Source: Actinomycetota bacterium
Lineage (GTDB): Bacteria; Actinomycetota; Actinomycetes; Nanopelagicales; Nanopelagicaceae
DNA: 51,750 nt
Assembly (NCBI GenBank): GCA_947450545.1
Contig: CANFVU010000002.1
Location: 79,266-131,015 of the forward strand
Direction of reading: 5' to 3'
The notes under the pieces are model-generated. The model was not told the DNA's origin. It searched no databases and was given only the letters and a program-made list of their open reading frames with translations. The first letter of the stretch is position 1; each line of letters starts with the position of its first letter. The translations under genes were made by a program, and so were the position numbers. Below, piece by piece: positions 36,254-45,011 of this stretch.

Positions 36254-39200
36254 ATGCATCCTCTACCTACAGACAGCGGCATTGACGCCACTGCACACGC
36301 ATCCGTTGACCACGCTCGCGAGTTGATTCAATCCTCGGAGAAGCTGCGCACCCGTAGAGAGAAAGCCAATCGCAAAAGATTCGGGCGGCTCTTTAAAGAT
36401 CCTAAGGCCATCGAAGTAACTATCACTCTTACCGATGAAGTCATGCGCATTCACTCTATGCGCGAAGCCATCACAATTTTCAATCATGCAGCTAAGAAAG
36501 CTTCCGTGAAGGGTTTTGGACCTTTCAATGCTTTTGGATTGAAATTCATCCGCGTAGTCGCCATTGGTTTACCTGGTGTTGTTGTGAAGCTTGTTCACCA
36601 ACGCGTACGCGCACTCTCTAAAGATTTGATTCTTCCGGCCGAGCAAGATCGACTTGCAAAACATTTGGGTAAGAGAAAAGAAGAAGGCATTCGCCTCAAC
36701 ATCAACGTTTTGGGCGAAGCTGTTCTTGGACAAGCTGAAGCGGATGAACGTTTTAAGCGTCTTGTTGAAATGATTCACCGTCCAGAAGTTGATTATATTT
36801 CCGTAAAGCTCTCTGCCGTTGTTGCGCAGATGATCACGATTGATCACGATGGATCTCTCACGAAAGTTTGTGAAAAGTTGCGCATCATTTATCGCGATGC
36901 TGATACGCATGGCACTTTTATCAATCTCGATATGGAAGAGTTCCGCGATCTCGCGCTGACTGTTGATGCATTTAAGCGAGTACTTTCTGAGCCAGAGTTC
37001 CTCCACATTCATGCCGGAATAGTTCTGCAGGCATACCTTCCTGAATCCCATGCTGCATTCGCAGATCTCGTCGATTTTGCTGTGCAACGCCATGCAGCAA
37101 AAGGTGGCACCATCAAAGTTCGCCTTGTTAAAGGTGCGAACTTGGCGATGGAGAAAGCGGAAGGCGAACTTCACGGCTATACCCCGGCACCATATGGCTC
37201 AAAGTCAGATGTTGACGCTAGTTATGCCCGCCTTGTAGATACTGCGCTCCGTCCTGAACATGCTCATGCTGTTCGGATCGGTATTGCATCCCACAATCTT
37301 TTCCACCTCACATGGGCTCTAGAAGTAGCGCGCTCTCGAAACGTCTTGCACCAACTTGATATTGAGATGCTTGAAGGAATGGCAAATGCTGAAGCACTAG
37401 CTGTTACTCGCTCAGGTCATCACGTTCTCTTCTACACACCGGTCACCAATAAAGATGACTTTGCATCTGCTGTTGCATACCTCGTTCGCCGTCTTGATGA
37501 GAACACATCTGATGAGAACTACCTCAAAGCTGCTTTTGAAATCGGAACCAATCCAGCGAAGTTTGCAGAGCAGAAAGCTCGCTTTGAGAAATCAGTATCA
37601 GAGCGCCACACAATCCCAACTACATCTCGACGTCACCAACCAGACCCAGTTGATTACTCAACATTCCACAATCAAGCATCGGGTGATCCGACTGAACCTC
37701 ATTACATCAAAGCTGTCTCTGATGAGATTGCTCGAGTACGTAAACACGATATGACGATCCCCGTCGTTATCAATGGGGATGAAATCACCACAGATCAATG
37801 TGTCAATGGAACAGATCCAGGTGACAATGCCGCTGAGTGGTACATGTACTGCGTAGCAAATGAAAAGATGATTGATAAAGCTGTTGAGGTATCTCGCAGT
37901 GGCCTCACATCGTGGAGCGCAAAGAGCGTTGCTGAACGCAAAGAGATTCTCTTTAACGTTGCCAACGTCATGCATGCGCAGCGGGCACGCACTATTGCTG
38001 TGATGTCTCGCGATGCTGGCAAGACTGTTTCTGAAGGCGATCCAGAAGTAAGCGAAGCAATCGATTTTGCTCGCTATTACGCAACCCACGGCGTAGATAA
38101 TTCAGATTCCAAAGCAATGGGAGTTGTGCTCGTTATTCCACCATGGAACTTCCCCTATGCAATTCCTGCGGGCGGCGTATGTGCTGCTTTAGCTGCGGGA
38201 AATACTGTTATTTTGAAGCCCGCTCCAGAAACTGTTGCAACAGCGTGGGTATTGGCTGAGCAACTCTGGGAAGGTGGCGTTCCGAAAGATGCACTTCAAT
38301 TTGTGCCAACCTGCGATGATGACACAGGCAAGCACCTTGTCACTCACGACGGTGTCGATGCACTGATTCTGACAGGAGCATTTGAAACAGCAAATATGTT
38401 TGTTAGCTGGAAAAATGAACTCAATATTCTCGCTGAGACAAGCGGCAAAAACTCATTGGTCATATCTGCATGTGCCGATATTGATGCAGCAGTAAAAGAT
38501 CTCGTGCAGTCGGCTTTTGGCCATTCCGGACAAAAGTGCAGCGCAGCGTCTCTCGGAATTATCGTTGAGAGCATTTACAAGGATCCATCATTCATTCGCC
38601 AACTCGTTGACGATGTCACCACTCTTAAAGTCGGTGCAGGGTGGAACTTCGGTACAACTGTAGGAGCCGTCATTCGCAAACCAGAAGGTGCACTCCTTCG
38701 CGCTCTGACAACTTTAGAAGATGGCGAATCATGGCTCGTTGAACCACAACAGCTCGATGAAGCAGGCCAGCTCTGGCGTCCTGGAGTTAAAGTAGGAATC
38801 AAGCCAGGATCATGGAGCCATCGCAATGAATGGTTCGGCCCAGTTCTTGGTCTCATGGTTGCTCCAGATTTGAAAACTGCAATCGAATGGCAAAACGCAA
38901 CTGATTTTGGATTAACCGCGGGAATTCACTCACTTGATGCAGATGAATGTGCACTTTGGATGGACTCTGTTGAAGCAGGAAATCTCTACATCAACCGTGG
39001 AATCACTGGAGCGATAGTTCAACGCCAACCATTTGGTGGATGGAAACGTTCAAGTGTGGGCGCTAACGCTAAAGCTGGCGGCCCTAACTACGTTCATGCG
39101 CTTCGCAATTGGACGCCATTGCAGGATTCACGTGCTGCAAAGTGGTCCGTTGATGAATGGTGGAAGAGAGTAGGCGGACAAGCCATTGACGCTACTGGAC

Positions 39201-39595
39201 TCACTGTTGAGAGGAATTACCAGCGCTATCGCAAGCCGTTAGCGCCTATTCTGGTCCGTATTGATGATTCGACTTCGAATGAAGATATCGCTCTCATTAA
39301 GTACATCGCCCAAGTAACAGGAACAGAAGTTCTATGGTCAACAGCAACTGCAGAGAGCATTGATGAACTCGTTGATCGCGCACAATACAAAGTGCGTTGG
39401 TTATCCGGAGAAGTTGCTCCTCGCAAAGAGCTGCTTGCTAAAGGAGTGTCACTCGACGGTCGTCCCGTTGCTCAACGAGGAGATATTGAAGCCCCTCGTT
39501 GGTTGCTCGAACAATCAGTTGCAATTACCTATCACCGCTACGGCAACGTCAACGGTGGACCTAAGCCAGCATGTAAAGGTTTAGCGAATTACTAA
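36254..39595 (+). CDS. putA: Bifunctional proline dehydrogenase / P5C dehydrogenase
   Basis: Oxidises proline to glutamate in two steps. The 1113-residue protein has the proline dehydrogenase barrel (about 60-420), including YISVKLSAVV, RLVKGANLAMEKAE and SHNLFHLTWAL, and the aldehyde dehydrogenase domain (about 510-990) with PPWNFPYAIPAGGV, ILAETSGKNS (catalytic Glu) and FGHSGQKCSAAS (catalytic Cys). The last ~120 residues are a C-terminal module. There is no N-terminal DNA-binding domain, so it is not the autorepressing type. AAGGG stands just before the ATG at 36254. Confidence 0.95.
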   Translation: MHPLPTDSGIDATAHASVDHARELIQSSEKLRTRREKANRKRFGRLFKDPKAIEVTITLTDEVMRIHSMREAITIFNHAAKKASVKGFGPFNAFGLKFIRVVAIGLPGVVVKLVHQRVRALSKDLILPAEQDRLAKHLGKRKEEGIRLNINVLGEAVLGQAEADERFKRLVEMIHRPEVDYISVKLSAVVAQMITIDHDGSLTKVCEKLRIIYRDADTHGTFINLDMEEFRDLALTVDAFKRVLSEPEFLHIHAGIVLQAYLPESHAAFADLVDFAVQRHAAKGGTIKVRLVKGANLAMEKAEGELHGYTPAPYGSKSDVDASYARLVDTALRPEHAHAVRIGIASHNLFHLTWALEVARSRNVLHQLDIEMLEGMANAEALAVTRSGHHVLFYTPVTNKDDFASAVAYLVRRLDENTSDENYLKAAFEIGTNPAKFAEQKARFEKSVSERHTIPTTSRRHQPDPVDYSTFHNQASGDPTEPHYIKAVSDEIARVRKHDMTIPVVINGDEITTDQCVNGTDPGDNAAEWYMYCVANEKMIDKAVEVSRSGLTSWSAKSVAERKEILFNVANVMHAQRARTIAVMSRDAGKTVSEGDPEVSEAIDFARYYATHGVDNSDSKAMGVVLVIPPWNFPYAIPAGGVCAALAAGNTVILKPAPETVATAWVLAEQLWEGGVPKDALQFVPTCDDDTGKHLVTHDGVDALILTGAFETANMFVSWKNELNILAETSGKNSLVISACADIDAAVKDLVQSAFGHSGQKCSAASLGIIVESIYKDPSFIRQLVDDVTTLKVGAGWNFGTTVGAVIRKPEGALLRALTTLEDGESWLVEPQQLDEAGQLWRPGVKVGIKPGSWSHRNEWFGPVLGLMVAPDLKTAIEWQNATDFGLTAGIHSLDADECALWMDSVEAGNLYINRGITGAIVQRQPFGGWKRSSVGANAKAGGPNYVHALRNWTPLQDSRAAKWSVDEWWKRVGGQAIDATGLTVERNYQRYRKPLAPILVRIDDSTSNEDIALIKYIAQVTGTEVLWSTATAESIDELVDRAQYKVRWLSGEVAPRKELLAKGVSLDGRPVAQRGDIEAPRWLLEQSVAITYHRYGNVNGGPKPACKGLANY

Positions 39596-39598
39596 AGC

Positions 39599-41251
39599 TT
39601 AATTGCCGTCCCATGCTTGCATTTCACGGGCCAGTGGATCTAGCCCCATTGGTCCAATCGCAAGTGCGTAATTGTGGAACTTCTTGATATCAAACTTATC
39701 TCCAAGGCGCTTCTTCGCATCTTCGCGAATCTGCATCCACACACGCTCTCCTACTTTGTATGAGATCGCTTGTCCTGGCCATCCGAGATAACGTTCAATC
39801 TCGCTCTTCGCAAAATCTGGAGCCATCAACGCCCGCTCAACCAATAGGTTATATGCAGAATCTGCGTTCCATACATTGCCGTCATAATCCTTATAACCAA
39901 GGTGCATTCCGATATCTACAACAACGCGAGCTGCGCGAAGTGCTTGCCCTGCAAGATATCCAAGCTCAAGCGATGGCTCATCAAATGCGCCGAGTTCATC
40001 CATAAAGCGCTCTGCATAAAGCGCCCACCCTTCGCCGTATCCACTAATCCATGCATCTGTGCGTTGGAAGCGGCTCAAGCGATCTTTCTCAAGATTGGCT
40101 GTAGCAAATTGCAAGTGATGTCCTGGAACTGCTTCGTGATACCAGGTTGATGCAATGTGCCAGAAATTAAATGTGGTGTGGCCAAGAGTTGGGTACCACG
40201 TGGTTCCAGGACGTGAAAGATCTTCGCTTGGTGGCATGTAATAAGGAGCAGCTGCCGAACCTTCTGGAGCCAATCGCGCATCACAAAATGCAATCGATGG
40301 ATCGATATCGAAGTACTTACCATTGAGTGCTACGACAGCTTCTTGAGTGAAGTCTTTCAACTTCTTGAGAAGTGCATCGGTGCCTTCAATGCGATGGAGC
40401 TCTGCGTTTTCGCAATAATCTGCAACTTCAGCAAGAGACTTTCCCTTCAAACCAAGTTTCTCCGCTGCTTTGTACATGCGGTCATTGATGCGCTGAAGAT
40501 CTTCCATGCCCCACTCATAAGTAGCACGAAGATCAAGGTTTGCTCCCGTGAAGTAACGAGCCCATGGTGCATAACGTGCTTCACCAACAGCATCCACTTC
40601 TGTAGAACGTGGTGCGTGAACATCGCGCATCCACTCTGACATCTTCAGCGACGCTGCTTCGGCGTTCTTCGCTGCTTCGTGAAGCGCCGGATATTTACCG
40701 TCTTTATCAATCTCTTTTGCAAAGCCTTGGTAATTGCCTGATCCATGAACTTTGAGTTGCTCTGCAATTACCGAGACTTGGCGACGTGCTGTTCCAAGGC
40801 CTTTTGCATGCATCTCTTCAATCGTGGATTTCCATGAATCTAGAGCAGCTCCTACAGCGTTCATGCGAGCAGTGATGTTGGCAATCGCCTCATCGCCCTC
40901 GGTTGGCATGATGGTGAAAATAGATCGAATGTGTGAAGCTGGATTAACGATTGGGCTATAGGCAATAAATCGTTCATTGGACTCGTAAACAATTAACCCT
41001 GATTCGATACGCTCGATGAGAACTTCTTTCGCGATGCGATCGATTTCATCAATGGGAGCAATCGCTTTAGCTTTTGCTAGAACTTCACGCGAGTACGCAG
41101 CTTCCTTTGCTGCATGCGCTGTCGAAAAATCATCAAGAAGGTGGTCATATCCCGGAATACCAAGACTCGTTGCAGCCATGGGGCTCATGCGAGCAGCTGT
41201 ATCGATGTATTCATCTGAAAGGGCGAAAATTTGGGAGCGATGTGTTGTCAT
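39599..41251 (-). CDS. DUF885 protein, predicted zinc peptidase
   Basis: A 550-residue cytoplasmic protein without signal peptide. The metallopeptidase motif HEAVPGHHLQF (about 365), with a Glu-containing segment GYGEGWALYAERFM some 35 residues later, matches DUF885 proteins, which are regarded as zinc carboxypeptidase-like. Substrate unknown. ATG 41251 is chosen because TTGGAT lies 6 nt upstream; the alternative TTG 41263 adds four residues. It follows the terminator of the secreted phosphoesterase-like gene and faces putA with 3 bp between stops. Confidence 0.87.
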   Translation of the reverse strand: MTTHRSQIFALSDEYIDTAARMSPMAATSLGIPGYDHLLDDFSTAHAAKEAAYSREVLAKAKAIAPIDEIDRIAKEVLIERIESGLIVYESNERFIAYSPIVNPASHIRSIFTIMPTEGDEAIANITARMNAVGAALDSWKSTIEEMHAKGLGTARRQVSVIAEQLKVHGSGNYQGFAKEIDKDGKYPALHEAAKNAEAASLKMSEWMRDVHAPRSTEVDAVGEARYAPWARYFTGANLDLRATYEWGMEDLQRINDRMYKAAEKLGLKGKSLAEVADYCENAELHRIEGTDALLKKLKDFTQEAVVALNGKYFDIDPSIAFCDARLAPEGSAAAPYYMPPSEDLSRPGTTWYPTLGHTTFNFWHIASTWYHEAVPGHHLQFATANLEKDRLSRFQRTDAWISGYGEGWALYAERFMDELGAFDEPSLELGYLAGQALRAARVVVDIGMHLGYKDYDGNVWNADSAYNLLVERALMAPDFAKSEIERYLGWPGQAISYKVGERVWMQIREDAKKRLGDKFDIKKFHNYALAIGPMGLDPLAREMQAWDGN

Positions 41252-41270
41252 GTCGGTATCCAACCAAAGA

Positions 41271-41309
41271 GAGAGGGCCTTTGGCTAGTAGTACGCCAAA
41301 GACCCTCTC
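41271..41309 (-). terminator. Intrinsic-type terminator of the secreted phosphoesterase-like gene
   Basis: A 15-bp hairpin GAGAGGGTCTTTGGC/GCCAAAGGCCCTCTC on the minus strand, with one G-U pair and a 9-nt loop. It lies 15 bp after the stop at 41325. The following bases (TCTTTGGTTGG) are only partly T-rich, so it may be a weak terminator; the stem itself is strong. It overlaps the upstream region of the DUF885 gene. Confidence 0.75.
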
Positions 41310-41324
41310 GATATATTTACTCAA

Positions 41325-42413
41325 TTATGGAAGTGCTACGTGTGAATCTAAGTTTGCACTGATGATGTGAGGAACAAATGTCCACAAATTCGTGCTCTTA
41401 GGATCAATCTGTAGCTCTACCCAGTGATTGAACCCTGAACCGAAAGTTTGTACTCGTGTGAAGTTCTCAACAAGTGAGCCCTTATCCTTTTCGATGAGTT
41501 TTCCAGCGGTTTCGTTCATTGGCATATCTACTTGATACCAATGTTCATCTCCATTTTGAAGAAGTACTGGGCGTTTGAAGTTGATGGAATTTGTAAGTAG
41601 CGCTTGCTTGATGTTCGCGAACGCAGCAGAGTTTTCATTATTTGGAGATGCCGCATCACGTGCATACCCTTCCCAATCCATATTTGCCTGAACAACAACG
41701 ATCACGCCGAGAGAGTTGTCAGCTTTTGCTTTTGCAAAGCCCTTGTTGATCCATGCAACGTTTGCAGCATCACGTGCTTTGAATTCAGCGTCGTCGCCAT
41801 CTGTAGCTTTATCGTTGTACGTCTTGAAAGCTGGCATAGCAACTGCGGAGTTATTCGCAGAACCAGGTACGTGAGGAATGATCACAGTGATGCCCTTATA
41901 AGAGAACATTTGCATTTCTGGATATTTCGCATCACGAGTGACGCTTGTATTGAGCTTTCCTTGTCCAAGGCTGATGTAGTTACCTTGTGTGCCAAAGTAT
42001 GTCGAGCGGACAAGCGCTAGGCGGTTATTTGGATCAAATCCACCCTTAACAGCGCGGTCACAGTCAACCCATTCGTTATCACCAACTGAGTAAAAGATTT
42101 GATTATTGAACTTATTGAAAAAATCGCTCTTGATTCGTGTGTACGCAGCATCTTCACACTTATCGCCTTTGCCGCTCATCGTATCGCCATCAAAAAGTGT
42201 GAATCGAACTGAACTCGAATTGATTGCATTAATGACAGCAGGAGTTTGAGTTTGGCCTTTTGAGTCATATGGCATATCGCCGATAAGGGCAATCGAGAAT
42301 CGTCCAGGACGATCGAGAGCTGCATTCGCAGCTGTTGATGTGTAGACACCGCTAAGAACGATAGCTACACCAGTAATAGAGAGGATAAGTTTCTTGATAT
42401 AAGTTGTGGTCAT
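41325..42413 (-). CDS. Secreted metallophosphoesterase-like protein
   Basis: A 362-residue exported protein. The first ~30 residues (MTTTYIKKLILSITGVAI...) form a signal peptide ending near AANAA. The rest keeps the order of calcineurin-like phosphoesterase metal motifs: IALIGDMPYD, LFDGDTM, YSVGDNEWVDC, VIIPHVPGS and LQNGDEHWYQVD, with the usual DxH, GD, GDN and GHxH positions partly altered. Hydrolysis of secreted phosphate esters is plausible for phosphorus scavenging (inference). ATG 42413 is preferred because the longer frame to 42542 places residues before the signal peptide. It overlaps no other gene. Confidence 0.7.
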   Translation of the reverse strand: MTTTYIKKLILSITGVAIVLSGVYTSTAANAALDRPGRFSIALIGDMPYDSKGQTQTPAVINAINSSSVRFTLFDGDTMSGKGDKCEDAAYTRIKSDFFNKFNNQIFYSVGDNEWVDCDRAVKGGFDPNNRLALVRSTYFGTQGNYISLGQGKLNTSVTRDAKYPEMQMFSYKGITVIIPHVPGSANNSAVAMPAFKTYNDKATDGDDAEFKARDAANVAWINKGFAKAKADNSLGVIVVVQANMDWEGYARDAASPNNENSAAFANIKQALLTNSINFKRPVLLQNGDEHWYQVDMPMNETAGKLIEKDKGSLVENFTRVQTFGSGFNHWVELQIDPKSTNLWTFVPHIISANLDSHVALP

Positions 42414-42488
42414 GTGCGGACAATTACCAATTTGAATGAACGGAATGGAAAATGACCAATTCGCTGGATTGAACGATACGTGAACGGT

Positions 42489-42494
42489 TAGACT
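42489..42494 (+). promoter_or_regulatory. -10 element of the DinB-like gene
   Basis: TAGACT, 7 nt, ATG 42502. Confidence 0.45.
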
Positions 42495-42501
42495 CGTATT
42501 T

Positions 42502-43023
42502 ATGAACAGCGAAAAACTTCTCAAGCATATGGCTTGGGCCAATAGGGAGATTTTCTCAGCCGTCGCTCAATTGCCGAACGAAGCGCTTGATGCATACGCA
42601 ACAGATCCAGCATGGACTGCCCGCGAAATCATGCGCCATATTTGTAGTTCAGCAACTTGGTATGGCTGGCGATTGCTCGACAAATCTCATTTCACTGAAG
42701 AGCAAAAGAACGCATGGCAAGCTGAATTAGATGCGACAGAGATTCCTCCGGCGACTACTTCAGAAATCGCACTCTTAATCGCGAAACAAGAGAAAGCAGA
42801 TGCGATTCTGCTCGAAGCTGCTCGCTTGCCTGAAGGCACTATTGAAAGAGTTGTGGATGGTAAAACAATTATTCGAGCCCGATCAACCGTTATTTCTCAA
42901 TCCATTCATCATGCAACTGAACATCGCGCGCAGCTTGTATCGGCTTTAGAAGCGCGTGGCTATAAAACGATTAACTTGGATGACTTTGATTTGTGGGCTT
43001 ATTGCGACAAGCACGGGGAATAA
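42502..43023 (+). CDS. DinB family protein
   Basis: A 173-residue four-helix-bundle protein of the DinB/YfiT superfamily. The pattern LLKHMAWANREIFSAVAQL at the N-terminus, IMRHICSSATWYGWRLL near 47 and SIHHATEHRAQLVSAL near 137 place the three metal-binding His typical of the fold. Many members are metal-dependent thiol transferases (mycothiol or bacillithiol users in Gram-positives), but the function here is unknown. Its stop is one base before the tRNA-Thr 3' end. Confidence 0.85.
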   Translation: MNSEKLLKHMAWANREIFSAVAQLPNEALDAYATDPAWTAREIMRHICSSATWYGWRLLDKSHFTEEQKNAWQAELDATEIPPATTSEIALLIAKQEKADAILLEAARLPEGTIERVVDGKTIIRARSTVISQSIHHATEHRAQLVSALEARGYKTINLDDFDLWAYCDKHGE

Positions 43024-43024
43024 A

Positions 43025-43099
43025 TGGAGCCCCCCGTCAGGATTGAACTGACGACCTTCCGCTTACAAGGCGGATGCTCTACCACTGAGCTAGGGAGGC
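43025..43099 (-). tRNA. tRNA-Thr (anticodon TGT)
   Basis: On the minus strand: acceptor GCCTCCC/GGGGGGC (one G-U pair), D arm GCTC...GAGC, anticodon stem CCGCC/GGCGG with loop TTGTAAG-type reading TGT (threonine, ACA), T loop TTCAATC, discriminator T and an encoded CCA (43025-43027). A -10-like GATAAT at 43114-43109 gives +1 near 43102, three bases before the tRNA 5' end. Confidence 0.95.
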
Positions 43100-43187
43100 G
43101 TTCTGATGATTATCAGGCTGAACCAGCGGCTTATTATGCCACGAGAAAAGCGATGGTTCTAACCCGCGAGAAATGGGAATGACCTAG

Positions 43188-43193
43188 TAAGTT
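43188..43193 (+). promoter_or_regulatory. -10 element of ppx
   Basis: TAAGTT, 6 nt, GTG 43200. It fixes this GTG as the start. Confidence 0.55.
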
Positions 43194-43199
43194 CGCCTC

Positions 43200-44117
43200 G
43201 TGCGCTTGGGAGTCCTTGATGTCGGTTCAAATACAGTCCACCTTCAGGTGGTCGATACCCATCTAGGTGCTCGCCCTAACCCAATGTTCAATTACAAAGA
43301 AGAGCTGCGTCTTACAGAATTCCTTCAAAATGACAACACAATTTCTGCTGAGGGAATTGGATCGTTAGAAGCAACACTTCGACGCGCGATCAAAGAAGCG
43401 AGCAAAGCAAAAGTTGAGGAGCTACTTCCTTTTGCAACATCCGCACTTCGCGAAGCAACAAATGGTGAATCCATTATTAATACCTTAAATAAAGATCTTG
43501 AAATTGATCTTCAAGTTTTGAGTGGCGAAGATGAAGCGAAATTAACTTTTCTTGCAGCCAGGCGTTGGTTCGGATGGTCGAGCGGAAGACTTCTTGTTGT
43601 CGATATTGGTGGCGGATCACTAGAAATTGCAGTCGGCATTGATGAGGCACCCGAAGTAGCAGTATCTCTCCCACTAGGTGCTGGAAGACTTACTAAAAAC
43701 CATCTTGTTGGGGATCCGTATTCTGATAAGAGTATTCGCCACTTGCGTGACCATATCGAAAATCAACTTGATTCAATCTTGCCTTCATTAGTCCATCACC
43801 AAGACACCGACCGTGCAATTGCCACGAGCAAAACTCTTCGCACCTTAGCTCGCTTAGGTGGAGACTGGTTTGATGGGAATGGCAAAGTAATTAAAATCGA
43901 TCACATTCGTAAGATCTGTTCAAAACTTTCAGAAATGACGCTGCAAGAAAGAATTAAATTGCCTGGAGTTTCTGCAAACCGTGCCCGTCAAATTGTGGCT
44001 GGCGCATTCGTAACAGAGAGCGTCATGCGTAATCTTGATCTACGCGAACTTGAAATCTGCCCTTGGGCCCTTCGTGAAGGTATTGTGTTGAAGTGGATGG
44101 ATTGGACTGAAAAGTAA
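43200..44117 (+). CDS. ppx: Ppx/GppA phosphatase family protein
   Basis: Exopolyphosphatase or (p)ppGpp-linked phosphatase of the ASKHA fold. The 305-residue protein has LGVLDVGSNTVHLQVVD at the N-terminus and LLVVDIGGGSLEIAVG near 130, the two nucleotide-binding blocks, and lacks the C-terminal HD-like domain of larger enzymes, as do the short mycobacterial Ppx proteins. It converges on mutT1-ppk1, so a polyphosphate role is favoured (inference). Start is GTG 43200. Confidence 0.9.
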   Translation: MRLGVLDVGSNTVHLQVVDTHLGARPNPMFNYKEELRLTEFLQNDNTISAEGIGSLEATLRRAIKEASKAKVEELLPFATSALREATNGESIINTLNKDLEIDLQVLSGEDEAKLTFLAARRWFGWSSGRLLVVDIGGGSLEIAVGIDEAPEVAVSLPLGAGRLTKNHLVGDPYSDKSIRHLRDHIENQLDSILPSLVHHQDTDRAIATSKTLRTLARLGGDWFDGNGKVIKIDHIRKICSKLSEMTLQERIKLPGVSANRARQIVAGAFVTESVMRNLDLRELEICPWALREGIVLKWMDWTEK

Positions 44118-44120
44118 GCC

Positions 44121-45011
44121 TTAGACGGATGGGGCTTCTAGTCGATCAATCTGTAGTACTTCCTTCTTTTTGTGGTGAATAACCCACGCTTCTCCAGGTT
44201 GTAGCTTGTTATCCGGATAATCGAAATCAATCTTCTTTGTAAGTTTCTCAAGCATTCGTGGCAAGACAGGATTATGGCTACAGACCAAAGTGGTTCGTTC
44301 CTCTTTAATGATTTCCTTCGCGAAATCCTTGGCTTTCTCCTTATTCTTCTGCCATACCTCTTCGCTGATGTCCTTCTCAACTTTAAGCTTGAGATCTAAA
44401 GCCCGCGACAACGGTTCTACTGTGTCATAGCAACGAATTGCATCGGAGGTAATAATCTTTTCAAGGTTATATACCTGGTACATGGAAAGCAACCGCTTGG
44501 CTTGTGCCGTTCCTAATTGTTCCAGTGGGCGATCAGAATCTTCGCCTAACCAATCTTTTCGATTGAGAGCCTTGCCGTGACGTAACATGATAAGCGTTTG
44601 AGCATCGTATGGAGCTTTGAAGAAGACTGATAACACTTCTTTATCACTCTCGCGAGTAGCCAGTTCGATTGCATCTTCGATGGTCAACCAACGTGCTTCA
44701 TCAGCTTCGGCATTTGGCAGAAAGATATCGTCATGGTCATATGCATGAGCTGCCCAATAGGAGACTTGCTTAAGCCCATCTGCAACATAGTATTCAACCG
44801 TTGTTATGAAAGGACCAAATTTAATTTTTAGATTGGTTTCTTCAATAACTTCGCGATATGCACAAGCAATAAGTTGCTCGCCTTCATCAAGCTTTCCTTT
44901 TGGAATAGACCAGTCGTCATAACGTGGACGGTGGATGAGTAGGACTACAACTTGTCCATTACCGTCATATCGCCAGACGATTCCGCCGGCTGCAAGGATT
45001 GTTGGATTCAT
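44121..45011 (-). CDS. mutT1: Nudix hydrolase with histidine phosphatase domain (MutT1-like)
   Basis: A 296-residue two-domain protein like mycobacterial MutT1, which hydrolyses oxidised or dinucleoside phosphates. The Nudix box GKLDEGEQLIACAYREVIEET spans about 39-59; from about 140 a histidine phosphatase domain follows, with LIMLRHGKALN and the later LVCSHNPVLP (second His). ATG 45011 overlaps the ppk1 stop (ATGA), so they are coupled, as in mycobacteria where mutT1 follows ppk. The longer start at 45029 is rejected as it lies inside ppk1. Confidence 0.92.
   Translation of the reverse strand: MNPTILAAGGIVWRYDGNGQVVVLLIHRPRYDDWSIPKGKLDEGEQLIACAYREVIEETNLKIKFGPFITTVEYYVADGLKQVSYWAAHAYDHDDIFLPNAEADEARWLTIEDAIELATRESDKEVLSVFFKAPYDAQTLIMLRHGKALNRKDWLGEDSDRPLEQLGTAQAKRLLSMYQVYNLEKIITSDAIRCYDTVEPLSRALDLKLKVEKDISEEVWQKNKEKAKDFAKEIIKEERTTLVCSHNPVLPRMLEKLTKKIDFDYPDNKLQPGEAWVIHHKKKEVLQIDRLEAPSV

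Noticed and set aside
36569-37174. 201-codon frame antisense to putA
   Set aside because: Lies in the conserved proline dehydrogenase domain; no family features.
42413-42542. Longer start of the phosphoesterase-like gene at 42542
   Set aside because: It would put 43 residues before a clear signal peptide and overlap the DinB start region.
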